DNA from: Promerops cafer
Lineage: Eukaryota; Chordata; Aves; Passeriformes; Nectariniidae
Reading direction: 5' to 3'
Assembly: GCA_013398275.1 (NCBI GenBank)
Contig: VZSE01014922.1
Coordinates: 5,768,253 to 5,832,252, forward strand
DNA: 64,000 bases
A model generated the notes under the pieces. The model was not told the DNA's origin and searched no databases. It was given only the letters and a program-made list of their open reading frames with translations. The position numbers were made by a program, and so were the translations under genes. Shown piece by piece: positions 1 through 14,262 of this stretch; the stretch's first letter is position 1; every line of letters starts with the position of its first letter.

Positions 1-3000
1 TTTTTAGAGCCTCCTAGAAGGGCTCATGGATACACTTTTCCCAATCTGAGCAGCTGGATTTATATTACTAAGCCAACTCACTTCACAGCAAAAATATACA
101 AGAGAAAATACTGGTATGGAGTTTTAAAGTCCACCCATTTTCCTGTGAAAGTCTGACAGAAATAAAATGGACACATTTTTTAAAGGGAGCACATATGATT
201 GAAGTAAGTAAAATATTTATGCCAGATACATACCTGAAAGAGAAAATCTAGACTTTTAAAATTTAACAGAATTCAAATGATAACTGAATCCATCTGAAGA
301 GACATCAGTAAAATGCTTCTTTTCTATGTGATTCTAAACATTAAGCTGTTCCAAAAGACAAGCACGAGCCCATCCTAACACAGGGATTTGTGTGGCTGTA
401 ATAGCTCATCTCTAGAGATGTCTCTCTTCCTCCACTAAATATGGGGGTCAGGGGTTTTGATGTGGCTTGACACCATGAGTCTAATTCTATCCTCAGTTTT
501 TAAAAATCTAACAACAGAAAGGCCAATATTTTTTAGTAACAGCAAAAATGAGCTTGAAAAGTATCTTCCTTGAAAAAGCACAAAGCATTGATCAAAGGTG
601 TTATTGGCTCATTTATTGCTTTGTCTGCCTCTGCCAGTCTTGCAGCTTTGACAAATTTAATAGGTCAGTGTGGCTTCCAGTGTAAAATAGCAGCAATTAC
701 AATTGTTCTCACATTTTAAATTATAGGCAGTATTATTTTGCTGTCATTAGTACTGATGTAATGATGATTCATACCCAAAAGACATTCTGACTCACTACCG
801 TTCACCTCAACCAATCAGATGACTTTTATTTAACAGGCTAGGGAATTAAAAAGTGAAATTTAAGGAAATAATTTATAACAGACATGGTTCAAGCATTAAA
901 TAAGTTGATTAGATGACCAACAAGAAGGATGGTTTCTACTTACAAAAGTTATGCAGACTGAACTACCAAAAGCAAAAGTTTAAACCAAAGCAAATGAGAC
1001 CTTTCAGGATGATAGACTTCCTAGCCTTGCCAAGTAAAATGCTGGACATCCAGACTCCGACCTAGAAATTAAAGTTGAAGATAAGACATTCAAGAGCACT
1101 TTTCTTTTTTCCAAATAACTGCTACCTGCCTAATAAAAATGTGTCATAACAGTATGTTATGTTAAGATAGATGAAGAACTTAGTATTTTGAGAATCTGTC
1201 CTGGGAGTCCATCAAGCAAATTTTGCCTTTGAAACATTGAGGTGATTAAATCTAATGTTTGCTCATAATTTTAAAGGTATAATAATAAGTCATAATAGAA
1301 AAAAATATTATTATTTATTCTGAAAGGGTTGGAAAGAGATAAATCAGACTACTTAATAAGAATTCTTATCTGTATGGGTAACCAAAGAAAAGACAGATTA
1401 CAATGGATTAGGTATATCCGTGCTTGATTTGGAAATTTAATAAATGCTTAATTTGGAAATTTCATTTGTGAGATGTGTTTAACCTGTATTTAACCTAAAG
1501 GCATAAAAATAGTTTTTTCTTTGCTATTTAACAACCAGTTTAGAACCCATGTGACAAAGCTAGCCATGGAAACTTATAATTAAACTGAGGAAATTATTTT
1601 GGCTATTTGGAATGGTTTTAGGGTATAATGCACTTAGCTCAGAGTTGAAGATTTGAATCAATGAATATAAGGGCATTTAAGGTCACCTTCACCAGAGAGA
1701 GCATAAAATTATGAAATTACAGGTCCTTTTGAGAAAGTCTTCCCAAAATGGCCAAGGTCCTGCTGGGCAAGAGGCACCTGAAAGCTGAGCAATGAGATCC
1801 TTAAGTGAATGTCTAAGGGCTGTCAGGTGGATGTGAGCAATATGCTGAGGAGCCTTGAAAGATGGCTGTTGACAGAGTCATTGGAGACTCAGTAGAAAAG
1901 TACAGACTCAGCACTGTTCATTCAGACCATGCCAGAGATGAGGGCAGCACCTTATCAGCGTGAGAAAGGCCAATTACCTGTGCTGGCCTCAGCCCCGCTG
2001 ACAGTGACCCAGAAATCCCTGGGGGCTTCTGCAGGCACAGGAGACTTCCTGCATGATGCCCATCACCTATCAGGAATAGAAAACTGCAGGTTGGCAAATG
2101 TCTTTAATGAAATCCACAGAATTTATTCAGACTTTTGCTGGGCTTTTTTCAGCAAGATGGATGGCACCCATTAATAGCAGGGCACCTTCACTCTGGGAAG
2201 CAGAACTAGTAAAGCCAGAAGTCTGTAGTGCTATCACTGTATCACACAGAAAGGAAAAGAAAAAAAGCATCAAAAGGGCACTTTTATTTCCCTGTTTAGT
2301 TAAATTATTAAGATACAATGTTTTGTCTTGTTCTACAAATGATATTTTCTCAGCCAGCAGTGATTTTCCCAAAGAAACCATTTACGCCTGACCATCTCAC
2401 CAGCTCTCTTCCCACTAGCTCCATTTCCAAGTTTGTCAGCTTGCACTCTAATGCCTCTAAATATTGGGAAAGGCAACACCTTCTACATCAACCACCAGTT
2501 CAAACAGCCAGAAACCTGACCCAAAGTTGTGTATTTATGCAGTTAGAGAACATGCCAAGGCTTCTGAGAAAGCAGATACACATTTTAACCTGTTTTCATT
2601 ATTTATGTTGTCTTTTAGTCAATGTTGTGTGAATAACTGGCCAGTTACCTTCCCCCCTTGCAGGAAAATCCTTGCATTTAGAAAAACAAGAAAATATTTT
2701 TACAACGGATTTCAGGAAATTACATAAAAAGTCAGATGCTCACCTGGCAAAAAGCCAGTATATGCTTCACATTAATTGCACAATATTTGTGCCAGATGAA
2801 AATGTGACCCACTCTCTAAGGAAAGCTTTAAAAATTAAAAGCTTTAAAATTCAGTAACCCGGAAAATAACACATAAAATCTCTTTTTCCCCCCAAAGGCA
2901 TAGAGTTGCTCTTTAAAATTCTATAAATCTCCTTTGCAGGGTAAATAATGTTCAGCCTTTAACAAACACCAGACATATCTTACAATCTCTGCAAATGAGA

Positions 3001-6000
3001 GTTCCTTACTGCTCTGCAGCAGCACCTGATTCTGCCGGCAGCAGCCACCGGGTTCACTCTGCCCAGGATGCAAAGAGGAGGGAGCACCGTGTGTGAGAGC
3101 AGGAAGATGGTCTTGCTGTCTTAGCTTTCTCAGGAGGAGAGGATTGAGACATTTTTTCCCCCATAAATACACAGAACAGCCAGAGCAGGGTGGTCCTGCT
3201 GCAATCTCAGCTACCAGCACCTGCCACAGCACTTTGAGACACCCTCCTCAAGCTGCTGGAAATGTGCAAACAAGCTGCAATAAATTATCATGAAGCCATT
3301 GATCAAGAAAAGCCACTGATATTTCATATGCATATTTTTATGCATCAAATAATTTTTTATCCTACCAAGCCTGTAGAGAAAGAGTTGCAACAGCTAGAGG
3401 ACCTTGGCTTTGCAGGCTGTGGTATAATTAAAGAGAAAACACTTAGGTTAGTGTGGTGTAGCTGGTTTTCAACACTTGTTCAACAAGCCCAGAATAGTGG
3501 TACCTTTGCTTCCTATGAATAATGTACTCGGTCTTGAATTTGAGCCAGTAAAAACTTACATTGCATCACTGAATTTTCTGCTAGGCACAACACCAGCAGT
3601 GATGCTTACAGACAAATGTCTAGTGGGCTTAGGGTATAAATTTGTTTTGCCTGTACTCCAGTATAGCCATACCCTTATGAATAACACCTCCTTACCATTA
3701 CTTAAATGCTCCCATGACACATTTGACTGGAGTTTTCCATATCCTGAGATGGTTGTTAGCCTGATTGCCTGAGACTGCTCAAGAGTCACAGAACTTTCTG
3801 CTCTGTCCTCTTCCTACTAATTCCTGGGCACCTTGACTTATTTTTTTGACCACTGTTGAGCAACGAAGAAAATGACTTCACCATACAAGCTATCACAGCC
3901 CAAGTAAACCAATCCTCAATGGCAATGGTCAGCTCAGAGCCAAATATTTTGTACATGATGTTAGGACTGGTTTTCACCACATATAGCCCTGTACAATTAC
4001 AAATAGTGGAATCTCATGGTTTTCTGCCCAGTCATTATGCTTCCAAAGATCCTTCTTGAATACTTCACACATGGTCTGATTTTTTTACTGCCCCCAGAAG
4101 CTTACTGGCATTGATCATCCTCCATTTCAGTCTGTTATGAATATATTGAACAAAGCACTCAGCTGCCTTGGCCATAAAATCATTCCATCCTTCCTCAGGT
4201 TATTCATTCCTCTGCTCCATTCAAGTCAAAAGAACTGAATTTTGGAGAAAGATGAAAGACAGAAATTGCTAAGTCAAGGTGTCGAAAAATTATGAGCAGA
4301 AAGAAGATTGCATGCAAATATATACAGCTGGGAAAGGAGGCAGCTTTTGTCCCAGCCTTACACTGTCTAACTGTGACACAACTGGGGCTGGACAGTACAG
4401 GGCCACCTCTCTGCAGCCCCGCTCTACACAGGTGTCCACGTGTGCCAAGGGGAGGGCAGCACCTCGGCGTGTGAGAGGCTGGAAGCGTTGCTGGCTCAAA
4501 ACATTTCAGGCTCGAAACGCTGGGGGGAAGGGGCAGGTGGGGCCTTGGCTCTGGTGAGGTGATGCCCTGCCCTGCACACCCCACACCCCAAGCCTGCATC
4601 CCAGCTCTGCAGTGGCTGCCAATCCCTGGCACACCAGAGGCAACACTCCACACCCATCTCTGGAGCCCTTAGCCCAGCTCCTGAGAGGCCAAATGACCAG
4701 GAGTTCCACCTAGGGGAAGGGCCCAGGAAAGCCAAAGGTTATTTAACCTGAGACATGAGGCAAGCACGTCTTGACTCTACCTTCTCTTAGAATTTCTATC
4801 AGCTGAAGACTGCTGGAACCAGGAGTGGTAGTTATGTTTGTTCTTTTCTATATCTTTTCTGTCTTTCTCACTTTCCTCTTCTTTTCATTCCCTCTTCTTC
4901 GGATTTTGAGAAACTTAAAATCAGACAGGCTTAGAGTTTGCTAGTTGAATGGGCTAAGTTAATGCTTTGAGAAGTGTTTTATGTTGATTGAATGCTGTTC
5001 TAAGTCTTTTGTCAAAGTTCTTTGATTTTCCAAAGTTGCCAGTAAAGTTCTTTTTGTTGTTTTGATCTCTTGAGAATATGACCAGTATTTCTCCCGTGTG
5101 TCTAACTCAGAGTACGTGAACAACTAGGTCCTTTTATCTTGTCGAGCGAGATTTCTGGGGCCTTACACAAACCCTGAAGAGGTTTGATTTACCTTAGTGC
5201 TGAGCAGTGGCACCACGGTCAGTGCCTGCAGCAGCACCTGGAAAGGGAATTCTCCTGCTTGCCAGCAAGTGAATGAATTTGAATAAACAAATCCACATCC
5301 TGACTCCATCCAGAACCTGGCATCTTTACAAAACAACAGCATCTCTTCAAAACTAATTGCTTGAGGCTGATTGCAGAATATTGTCCCTTTGGTACGTCAG
5401 GTCCCACACACCCAGGCCATGCCGGATGGTAGTCCACAGAAATGCTGCCTGGCCTCAGAGCTGGAGGCTGTGGGAAGACAGTCACCAGCAATGACACCTT
5501 CTGCACCACACCTCCATGGCAGGAGGTCTGGGGCCCTCCACTCGTCCCCTAGACACCACGGAAAGGAAGAGGGAGGTAGGTGGGACGTGTGCCAGATTCC
5601 TCCCCCATGCCTTAGAAAAGCACCAGCCTCCAAATGCAACACCTTGCTCACCTCTTGCATCCATTCATTCTCTTCCTCTGTGCCCAGGGTTTATCTCACA
5701 TTATAGTTCACCTCTATTCAAGCTCCAACACAATGCATCAAGTGTCAGTTTAAGGGAATAAGATACAGAATTTGGAACAGAATACTAAAGTAAAATTCCA
5801 GGAGTCTATGAGATCAGACTAAGTAAGCTCACAACTGCTCCAAATCCTTATTGATAAAGCCCCTAAATACACCATACCTTAAGATCAAACATTATCACAG
5901 CCGAGGTACATTTTATTTAAAATAAATTCTCCTAAAAAAAATGTATTATTAATCAGCACAAACATTGCCAGTAGTGCCTCTGACAAGAAACTTCAAGACC

Positions 6001-9000
6001 TTTCTTACAGAACAAAGTCTCTGCTCCTTCTGGCACTTTTCATTTGCATCTTTTCCACTCACTCAAGTCTGAATATTGTATTACGCCAAAGGGAATACAA
6101 TAACCTCTTTGCAGACCTAAGTCTAAAGGAAACTCTTAGACATTTCAATGGAAGAAAAGAAATCTTCCACTTAGAGACCCATAAAAATCAGCAGGTATCA
6201 GACAAACATTTCCATTTTGATGAAATTACACTCTTTGCTGGGAAAATATTCCACCTGAAGATTGAACTTATTCTAGCTCATGTGAAATACTGCAAAATAA
6301 AAACATTTAAAATGCCTATATGCAGGTGATGACCATTTAGTTCTGGTCATTCACCTGTGAGGAATGACTGGATTGCAGCAGAAATGCAAACACCTGGATC
6401 ATTCCAATGCAACCAGCCCGTTATTCTCAAAAACATGGAAGAGACTCTCCACATCAGATATGCAGGTGCACTGTGGTGTCTGTGGGTCTGTCACAGCTGC
6501 TGAGCAGCCCTGGTGCAAATAGCCTTGTACTCCAGGAGAACCTGTTAGTGATTCCCAGGAGACAGCTCTCTCTTCCAAAGCTATAATAATAGTTCACAGA
6601 TTTTCATTTTGCCCTCTTGTTTGCTATTTATTTATTCATGTTTATACCAAAAACTCCAAGGTGATACCCAAGATTTTCCAGCAGTCCTTACAGAGGTTTC
6701 AAAAAACAGAAATAAAATTTATTTGCTCCCCAAGCTTCATAGTCCTCATCCTGCCTCCAAGTTGTATTTGTTCTCATGTCCATGTTATGTAAAAGGCAAA
6801 TGACATCATGGGCACCTCTGTCACAGGTTTAACTCAGTAGCATGTCTGTGCTTGTTCTTACAGTGCACTGAAGACATTCTCTCTGTGCAAGACAGGCTGC
6901 TCTGAAGCAATCTCTGAAAGTCCTCAACGACCTGGCTCCTTTTCCTCCTCCCAGATTTCAAGCTGAGGCTGCACCCAAGCTCCAGCAGACAAGTACCAGC
7001 ACACTTCTCTGCCCTGGCTGCCCGTCTTCTCTTGAGTGGCAACTAAGCCTCACCATTTTCTCACAGAGAGTTAAATACTTTTTCTATCAGCATCCTTATT
7101 ACAGAGAGAGGGTCTGAATGGATGAATCCTGCTTGTGGTTTCTCTGTAATGCTGCTGGTCTCATAGGCTCACTTCAGGTGATCTGCTCATCTGTGGTCTT
7201 TGCATTTTCTTGTTCTTGACCAGCATTAGGGTCAGATTCAACCTGAAAAGCCTCTGTACAAAGGCACAGCAAATTATTACCCCAAATGGGAAAGCCTTAT
7301 GAAATGGTAGACACCAACAGCCTGGAGAACCGATTGCAACACAGTTCTGGTTCTCTGTAAACTTAAAATTTACATTTACTTCTATAACCACAGACATGTT
7401 CCTTGCTCCCTATCATCTCTTGTTTGTTTACACATTGCCACAAACCCTTGTTAGCAACAACTTTTCCTGCATTTAAAAAGACCAGCCTCCTTTCATGCTG
7501 AATTTCAAGTGTTCAGAGTCCAAGGCACCCTCAGACACCAAGGGAAAGGAGCATTCTCCAACAGTTCAGCTCCCATAAGACGGGATCAGACTCACCAACA
7601 GCAATTATCAGCTCTTGCTGTGGTTGCTGAAGGACACTCATACTGATGCAGCTGGCCCCTGGGAAACTCTAACGATAAACACAAAAGGGTTTGTTAGCTG
7701 CAGTTCTTCTGAGTTTCAGAATTTCTTAAAATCTTCAGTATTCCTCTAAATTTTAAGTTTAGGTCCTTGCAGGTATCCCTAAGTATTCCAGATCCAACCC
7801 TGCCCCATCCTAAGGCCAACTATGATTCATAGCAATCACTCACTGTCTCGTCATCCTCTGTTCTTGTGTATTTTTGACCCTGACTTTTCCCTACCTCCTG
7901 CCCCAGTGCTTGGTGAAAGCCTCCTCCAGTGTCCAGCCTGAGTCCAGAGACAACAACTCTCACCAGCTGTGCACCAGCTTAATGTTATCTGAGTGCTGAG
8001 ATGGTGCCACAGGGTTGAGCATCAGTTCAGTTTGAGGAAACACAGGGAAATTAGCCCATCCTGAACTGTTTTCTGTCCCACTGGAAATGACTCCTCATCA
8101 CTCACCCCTAGAGCTGCTGGACAGGGCCTGACTCTGCCATGACTGCTGTGAAAGTCAGGGAAGAAAGGGTAAAGAAGAAAGGTACTACCTACTTCTTGTC
8201 CATGCAGGTGTAGCAGGATTTCTTTCTTGACAGAGAAATCCAACCCTGCATCCCCAGGGACAGGGATCAGCATAAAGTTTCTGTGGCTTACCCAGAAAAT
8301 CCTGCAGAACCAGCATCATTTTATATACTCCCAAGGTACAGGGTTACTGCAGGATCTCTGTCTGGATGCAGGCTTTGGTATAGTGAATTCACACTACTTC
8401 CAGGTGGGCCCAAAAGTCTTGACTGTAAAAGAAACCTGAGATCCAGGAGTCTAACACAGACAGCTGGAAGAAACATGTTTTCATCATGTCAGGCTCATGC
8501 ATTGCCCAAGGTCACCCTGTGGCTCAGGGTACAACAGTTTAACCAGAATTTGTCAGCACAGCTGTCTGAAGGCCTTCCCCATACTGCACAAAAACATAAA
8601 GCAGAAAAGGAATGAAACGGGGAAAACAAGGGTTGATTTGCAATTAAAAAACAGCCTTTATGTTTTCCAAGTTTTATTCCAGCAGCTTTTGCATCTCATT
8701 GTGCACAGACATGTCTCTTATTTAATATTTGCATAAAGCTGATGATATGCAACAGTTTTTATTTTATTTATTTATCCTCTCCACTTTTTTTATTCACAAT
8801 GATAAATACATTTAGAAGAAAATTCTCTTCTCCAGCTGCAGCCCCACAGCCCACTCACACACTAATTACACTGGGGGTGCCTGTAACCAGGATTACTATT
8901 CAGCAGATACTATTCAGTACTTCAGAAGCTCTTGTTTCTAACATCTTTTTCACCTACACTACAACCAGTCTTTTCCTGATGCCCACCACCAGTCAACTGT

Positions 9001-9278
9001 AGATTATATCCCCTCCCCAGCCACTGTTTAAACCACACAATACCAAAGATGGTTTAGAATAAAATGCTTCAGTTCTGTTCTCTCCCCTACAAAAAGAAAT
9101 GCCCACTCCTACTGCTGCCACCTCCAGTTCAAACAGAGCCCTCAAAATCTGCCAAGTTATTCTCTTCCAGTGATCAATACTCTCCAGACTTGCCAAAATA
9201 ATGGCTCTCAGGAGGAGAACAGCCCAGAGGGTATGGATAATGCTCAGTGGTTGCATGGAGATAAACTTGGCCCACAAG
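1..9278. other. Intergenic, no gene recognised
   Basis: AT-rich sequence with many short unrelated open frames and no codon pattern, splice-flanked exon or family motif that I can support. 4400-4700 is locally GC-richer, but its overlapping frames on both strands show no recognisable protein. Confidence 0.6.
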
Positions 9279-9362
9279 AGAATCACAGAATACCTCAGGT
9301 TGGAAGAGACCCACAAGGGCACTTTCGTGCCAAGCCCTGCAAGCTACTGAAGGTTTAGACTG
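9279..9362 (-). mobile_element. CR1 LINE fragment, 3' end
   Basis: Plus-strand text 'aatcacagaatacctcaggttggaagagaccc' has the pattern of the reverse complement of an avian CR1 3' terminus. Only about 80 bp are preserved, so the element is severely 5'-truncated. Confidence 0.75.
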
Positions 9363-9724
9363 CATTTCTCACATGTGTTCCAAGAAACTCATTCCAGAGA
9401 GATCAGACCCTGCAGCTGTTATACTCCCAGCTTTCTCAGAGCCAACCAACTTAAAAGCCAACACCTTTGGGAATAAACACAGAAAAAGGGAAGTGAGAAA
9501 CAAATCAGATGCATTTAAAAAGCAAATGAGATCCTGGTCCTGTTTACTGCTGGCAGGGAGGCACAGAAGCAGACAAGCTCTTCTAGCCAGCTGTGGTACC
9601 CCACACACAAAGGTAACACCATGTACATGATACTCTGCTTGCAGGAGCTCATCCTGCTAGGAAATTCAAAGTCACTTTTTCCAAGCCAGGCTTCCACCTT
9701 CCACCACCAAAACAAGTGTCCATT

Positions 9725-9862
9725 CTCTTCCAAGGCGTGGCTGGATGAGGTCCTAAGCAACCTGACTTAGTGGTGGCATCTCCTGCCCATGGTGGCAGGG
9801 GTGGAATTAGAGGATTTTTAACATTCCTTCCAACCCAAACTATTCTATGAATCTGTGATACT
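9725..9862 (+). mobile_element. CR1 LINE fragment, 3' end
   Basis: Sense-strand CR1 3' sequence: 'aggcgtggctggatgagg' leads to 'cattccttccaacccaaactattctatgaatctgtga'. It is opposite in orientation to the fragment 400 bp to its left. Confidence 0.8.
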
Positions 9863-10060
9863 CTGACAAGAACTGGCAATCCTGTAAAACGTAAAACACA
9901 GACCTGAACACAGCAATGTTTTGAAGTTTTAACTACCAATGAACTTTTAGCTACACAGTGCTTTTTACTCCTATTTTTTCCTGAAACCATATGAACAATT
10001 GCAGTTTCATTCCAGTGAAGATTTTTTTTTTTCACATGATAACAAAAAAGATATCCTACC

Positions 10061-11050
10061 CACAGAATCACATCATGACTGGGGTGGGAAGAGACCTCTA
10101 CAGATGGCTTAGTCCAACCTCTTTCTCAAAACAGGGTCACCCACATCATGTTGCTCAGTGGTATGTCCAGTCAGGTGTTCAATATCTCCAAGGATGGAGA
10201 CTCCCCAGCCTCTCTGGACAACCTGATCCAGTGTTCCATCACTCTCACAATAAAATGTTGTGTGATTTGTTGTGCTTAAATGGAATTTCCTGTCCCAACA
10301 CTGGGAACCACTGAGAACTAGATCTCTCTTCTTTACCCTCCTCCCCAATCAAGTATTCACATATGGGTAAGGTCTCCTTGAACCTTCCCTTCTCCAGAAT
10401 AAATAATTCCAGCTCTCTGAAGCCTTCTCATATGACACTCCTTAACCATCTTTGTGGCCCTTTACTGGATTTGCTCCAGTATGTCCATGTCTCTCCTGTA
10501 ACAAGAAGCCCCCCTATTGGCACAGGTCCCAGATGTGGGTGGTTACCTCTGCCACAAGGGCAATTGATGGCTTATGGTCATCTTGGGGTCCATGAGGACC
10601 CCAAGAGCCTTTCTGGGGTCAGCCCCAGCCTATAGCAGTGCATGGGGCTGCTCCTGCCCAGGGCCAGCACTTGCCATAACCCCTGGTTGGACACCATGAG
10701 GATCCTGTCATGTACCTCCAGCCTGTCCAGGTCCCTCTGGATGGCAGCACAACTCTGGTGCATCAGCCACTCCTCTCAGTTTCATATCACCTGCCAATGT
10801 GCTGACACAGCAGCACAATCAACCAGGTTCATGAACAATGAGGTTAAACAGTTCTGGCCCCAGCATCAACCCCCGGACCACCAGCAGTGACTGTCCTCTG
10901 GCTGGACATGGCTCTGTGCCCAGACATTCAGGCAGTTTCCAGTCCACTTCACTGTCCATGTGCTAAAGGCAGGAGAAACAACATCCATCACTCTCCGCTT
11001 GACCACTCTGCCCATCATCCCTGTAGAAGGGTACCCAAATTCAACTAGAA
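10061..11050 (-). mobile_element. CR1 LINE, 5'-truncated, about 1 kb
   Basis: The 3' end lies at 10061 ('cagaatcacatcatgactggg', then 'gggaagagacct'). The match continues through the 3' UTR and the C-terminal part of ORF2, with recognisable reverse-complement phrases such as 'tttgtggccctttactggat' and 'caggtccctctggatggca'. Reading frames are broken, so no functional reverse transcriptase remains. Confidence 0.88.
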
Positions 11051-13138
11051 CTAGAGAGAAGTGACACACAGGACAAATTACATTATTTTAAAGTTTAAGT
11101 AAGAAGGATCCCTGAATTGTGATTCAGTTTTATGCTTATCTAGAACAACACACATTCCTGTTTTGTTAAAGAATAACCAATTTATAACATCAGAGTGAGG
11201 TTTGTATTACAGTCAGTCAGGTAAGTAGCTATTTTTTCTCATATCTTCCCTGGAAAATCACACCTGCTACAGCTCCAGCAGAGATGTCATCAAGATAAAT
11301 CTGTTCATGAGTGAAAAGAATATGCCACAGCCATTCATATGTTGACTTGTTATTGTTGCCTCTTGACTTAAATTCATGATCTATATTAAGATTAATGATA
11401 AATACTAAGTATGTGTTCTGAAATATGCTTGCTAATGAAGATGGTTTCGTTTGAAGCCAGTTGAGAGGGAAGTATCTGGACTTCTATCTGCTGGTGAGAT
11501 ACACAATTACCCCTTCCACCCTCAATTTACTCAATTTCCATTTTGAAATGCAAAGAACTGCACATCTCTGCCAAATTGCAACAAAACACCAAACATTTCT
11601 AAAACAACCCCAAGATCACAAGGAAAAACATGCAGAAGCCAAACTTTTCAAGCAGGTTTTTCAGAGCAACAAAATGCAGTCTCTCAAGCTCTTCAACCAA
11701 TGCACCTCTGATTTTCAACACCCACTATCTGAGCCCAGAGAATACTGGCAAGGTGTATTCCTGCTGCCTGCCTTAATATCCCTAACAGTCCACACATCCC
11801 CATGAGGTTTTAATACGTTGGTTGATTTGATAACATTTTGAAGCCTTTTTTCCTTATTTCTTACAATTTCTTAGAAGTGAATTCTCATCCCTCTTTCACT
11901 TGTTTGTTCTCTGTCCTACTAACTCATCACTTCCCCCTCCCCATCAGCCCAGATTTTAACACCCAAATAACTGTTTCCTCTCACACCTCCCTGTTTCACC
12001 CATCCGTTCTGTGCACTTTAAGTAAAGCTCCACAGCAGCAGGCATCCCTCACATATATGTCACATCCCTGTTCCCTTTTCAAAAGAGCTTACATCCCATT
12101 TAAACTTCCATTACTTCAGTGCTACTTATCCTCTTTTCCTCCTGTCTCTCCTTCCTCACTGACTCCACATTTCTTTGTTCTAACAATCTTTTAGGCCTCT
12201 CTTCCACGGCACCAAGCATTCAGTATGAGCAGCTGGACTTAGCACTGTGCTGCTATGACAGTTGGTTTTGTGTCCAGTGCCAAATTGTCTTTTAAATGCA
12301 TCAACATCTCCCTGTTGCTGGTACGAACCCAATCTCTCCTGGTGCCAGACTTGGCTGGAACCCTTTTCTGTCACTGATGCTGTCTGCCAGCAGCTCCTCA
12401 ATGAATGAGTTTCTTCAGCAGATCTCTTCACCTACATGACTAGAGGCCAAACATCAGGTCAGCAAGGGGGGCTGAAGCTATGACAGGACGAGTGAGTGTC
12501 CCAGGCAGAGGACACACTGAGGCAACGGGGACGAAAACCTCTCTCAATGTCATGACAAAATCTGCCACACTTGTGACCAAAAAAACCCCAATTTTTCCAC
12601 ATTCTAAGGAAAAATCTTTATCATCATTTGGTCAAAATAATCCTGTGCCCTCAGTTGGTCTCCATCTTCTAGACTGAAGGGATATTCACATCTTTCTTGA
12701 TGTTGATGCTGTACCTCAGATACTATGAATCTTTTACCCAGAACAGTCTGCAGGGAGACACTGAACTCTAACTTTCCACACCTGAGTGACTCCAGCTTCA
12801 CAAGACTGGATCCTTAGTAGGTACATATGTACTTTGGTGTTAAAAGGCCAAGTAAATTGACAAATAATACACCTACAGCATTGCAGAGGGCAGGAATGCA
12901 CCATATCTATGGTTAGATGCTCTGTACCTATGCACAGATCTTACAGGCCCAACTAAACTTTAACTAAAAGGCTCATCACAAGAAGTAAACTGGAGTGGCC
13001 TCAGCATAGCACGAGTTTACCCCTGGTCTTGTGCACACAAAGGGTGCTCATCCTGTGGCAGCTGCTCAAATTTAACTGGAGCTTATGCTCCTGGAAAAGG
13101 AGCCTCCCCAGTTTCCCAGACGACCATCATGCACCTTC
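11051..13138. other. Intergenic between two CR1 copies
   Basis: No gene recognised. 11880-12180 is pyrimidine-biased on the plus strand, which explains the Ser/Leu/Pro-rich 118-residue open frame there. Confidence 0.6.
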
Positions 13139-14262
13139 ACAGAATCACAGAATGTCTAGGTTGGAAGAGACCTTCAAGATCATCGAGTCCAACCTGTGCC
13201 CTAAACAACTCAACTAGATCATGGCACTGAGTGCCACGTCCAGTCTTTTTTTAAACACATCCAAGGATGGTGACTCCACCACCTCCCCAGGCAGACAATT
13301 CCAGTACTTTATCACTCTTTCCATGAAGAACTTTTTCCTAATATCCAGCTATCTTTCCACTGACGCAGTTTGAGACAGTGTCCTCTTGTTCTGTCAGTTG
13401 CTGCCCAAAGAAAGAGACCAACCCCACCTAACTAAGCCACCTTTCAGGAAGTTGTAGGGAGTGATAAGGTCACCTCTGAGTCTCCTTTTCTCTGGGCTAA
13501 ACATCCCCAGCTCCCTCAGCCGTTCCTCACAGGGCTTGTGTTCCCAGACCCTCACCAGCCCCGCTGCCTCCTCTGGATGCGCTCAAGAGTCTCAGCATCC
13601 TTCCCAAACTGTGGGACCCAGAACTGGACACAGCACTCGAGGCGTGGCCTCACCAGTGCCAAGTACAGGGGAAGAATGACCTCCCTGCTCCTGCTGGCCA
13701 CACTATTCCTGATACAGGCCAGGATGCCGTTGGCCTTCTTGGCCACCAGGGCACACTGCTAGCTCATGTTCAGCCGGCTGTGGACCAGTACCCCCAGGTC
13801 CCTTTCTGCCTGGGCACTGTCCAGCCACACCGTCCCCAGCCTATAACACTGCAGTGGATTATTGTGGCCAAAATGCAGGACTCGGCACTTGGACTTATTA
13901 AACTTCATCTTGTTAGACTCTGCCCATCCATCCAACAGTTCCAGATCTCTCTACAGGGCCTCCTACCTTCCAACAGATCGACACACGCTCCCAGCTTAGT
14001 GTCATCTGCAAATTTACTAATGAAAGACTCAACACCCTCAGCCATGTCATCAATAAAAACATTGAACAGAACTGGCCCCAACACAGACCCGAGGGACACC
14101 ACTGGTCACTGGCTGCCAGCTGGATGCAGCTCCATTCACCACCACCCTCTGGGCCCAGCCATCCAGCCAGTTCCTAACCAAGCAAAGAGTGCTCCTGCCT
14201 AAGCCGTGGGCTGCAGCTTTTCCAGGAGTATGCTGTGGGAGACAGTGTCTTATACAGACAAA
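13139..14262 (-). mobile_element. CR1 LINE, 5'-truncated, with degraded reverse transcriptase
   Basis: The 3' end lies at 13139 ('cagaatcacagaatgtctaggttggaagagacc'). Minus-strand reading frames at 13552-13746, 13905-14102 and 14050-14265 give pieces of CR1 ORF2, including the catalytic FADDTK box of the reverse transcriptase (about 14001-14012) and the RNWLDGWAQRVVVNG stretch upstream. The pieces lie in different frames, so the ORF is broken by indels and the copy is dead. Confidence 0.93.

Noticed and set aside
4204..4735. Several overlapping open frames of up to 149 codons on both strands in a GC-richer patch.
   Set aside because: Open frames in nearly every register reflect base composition; none resembles a known protein.
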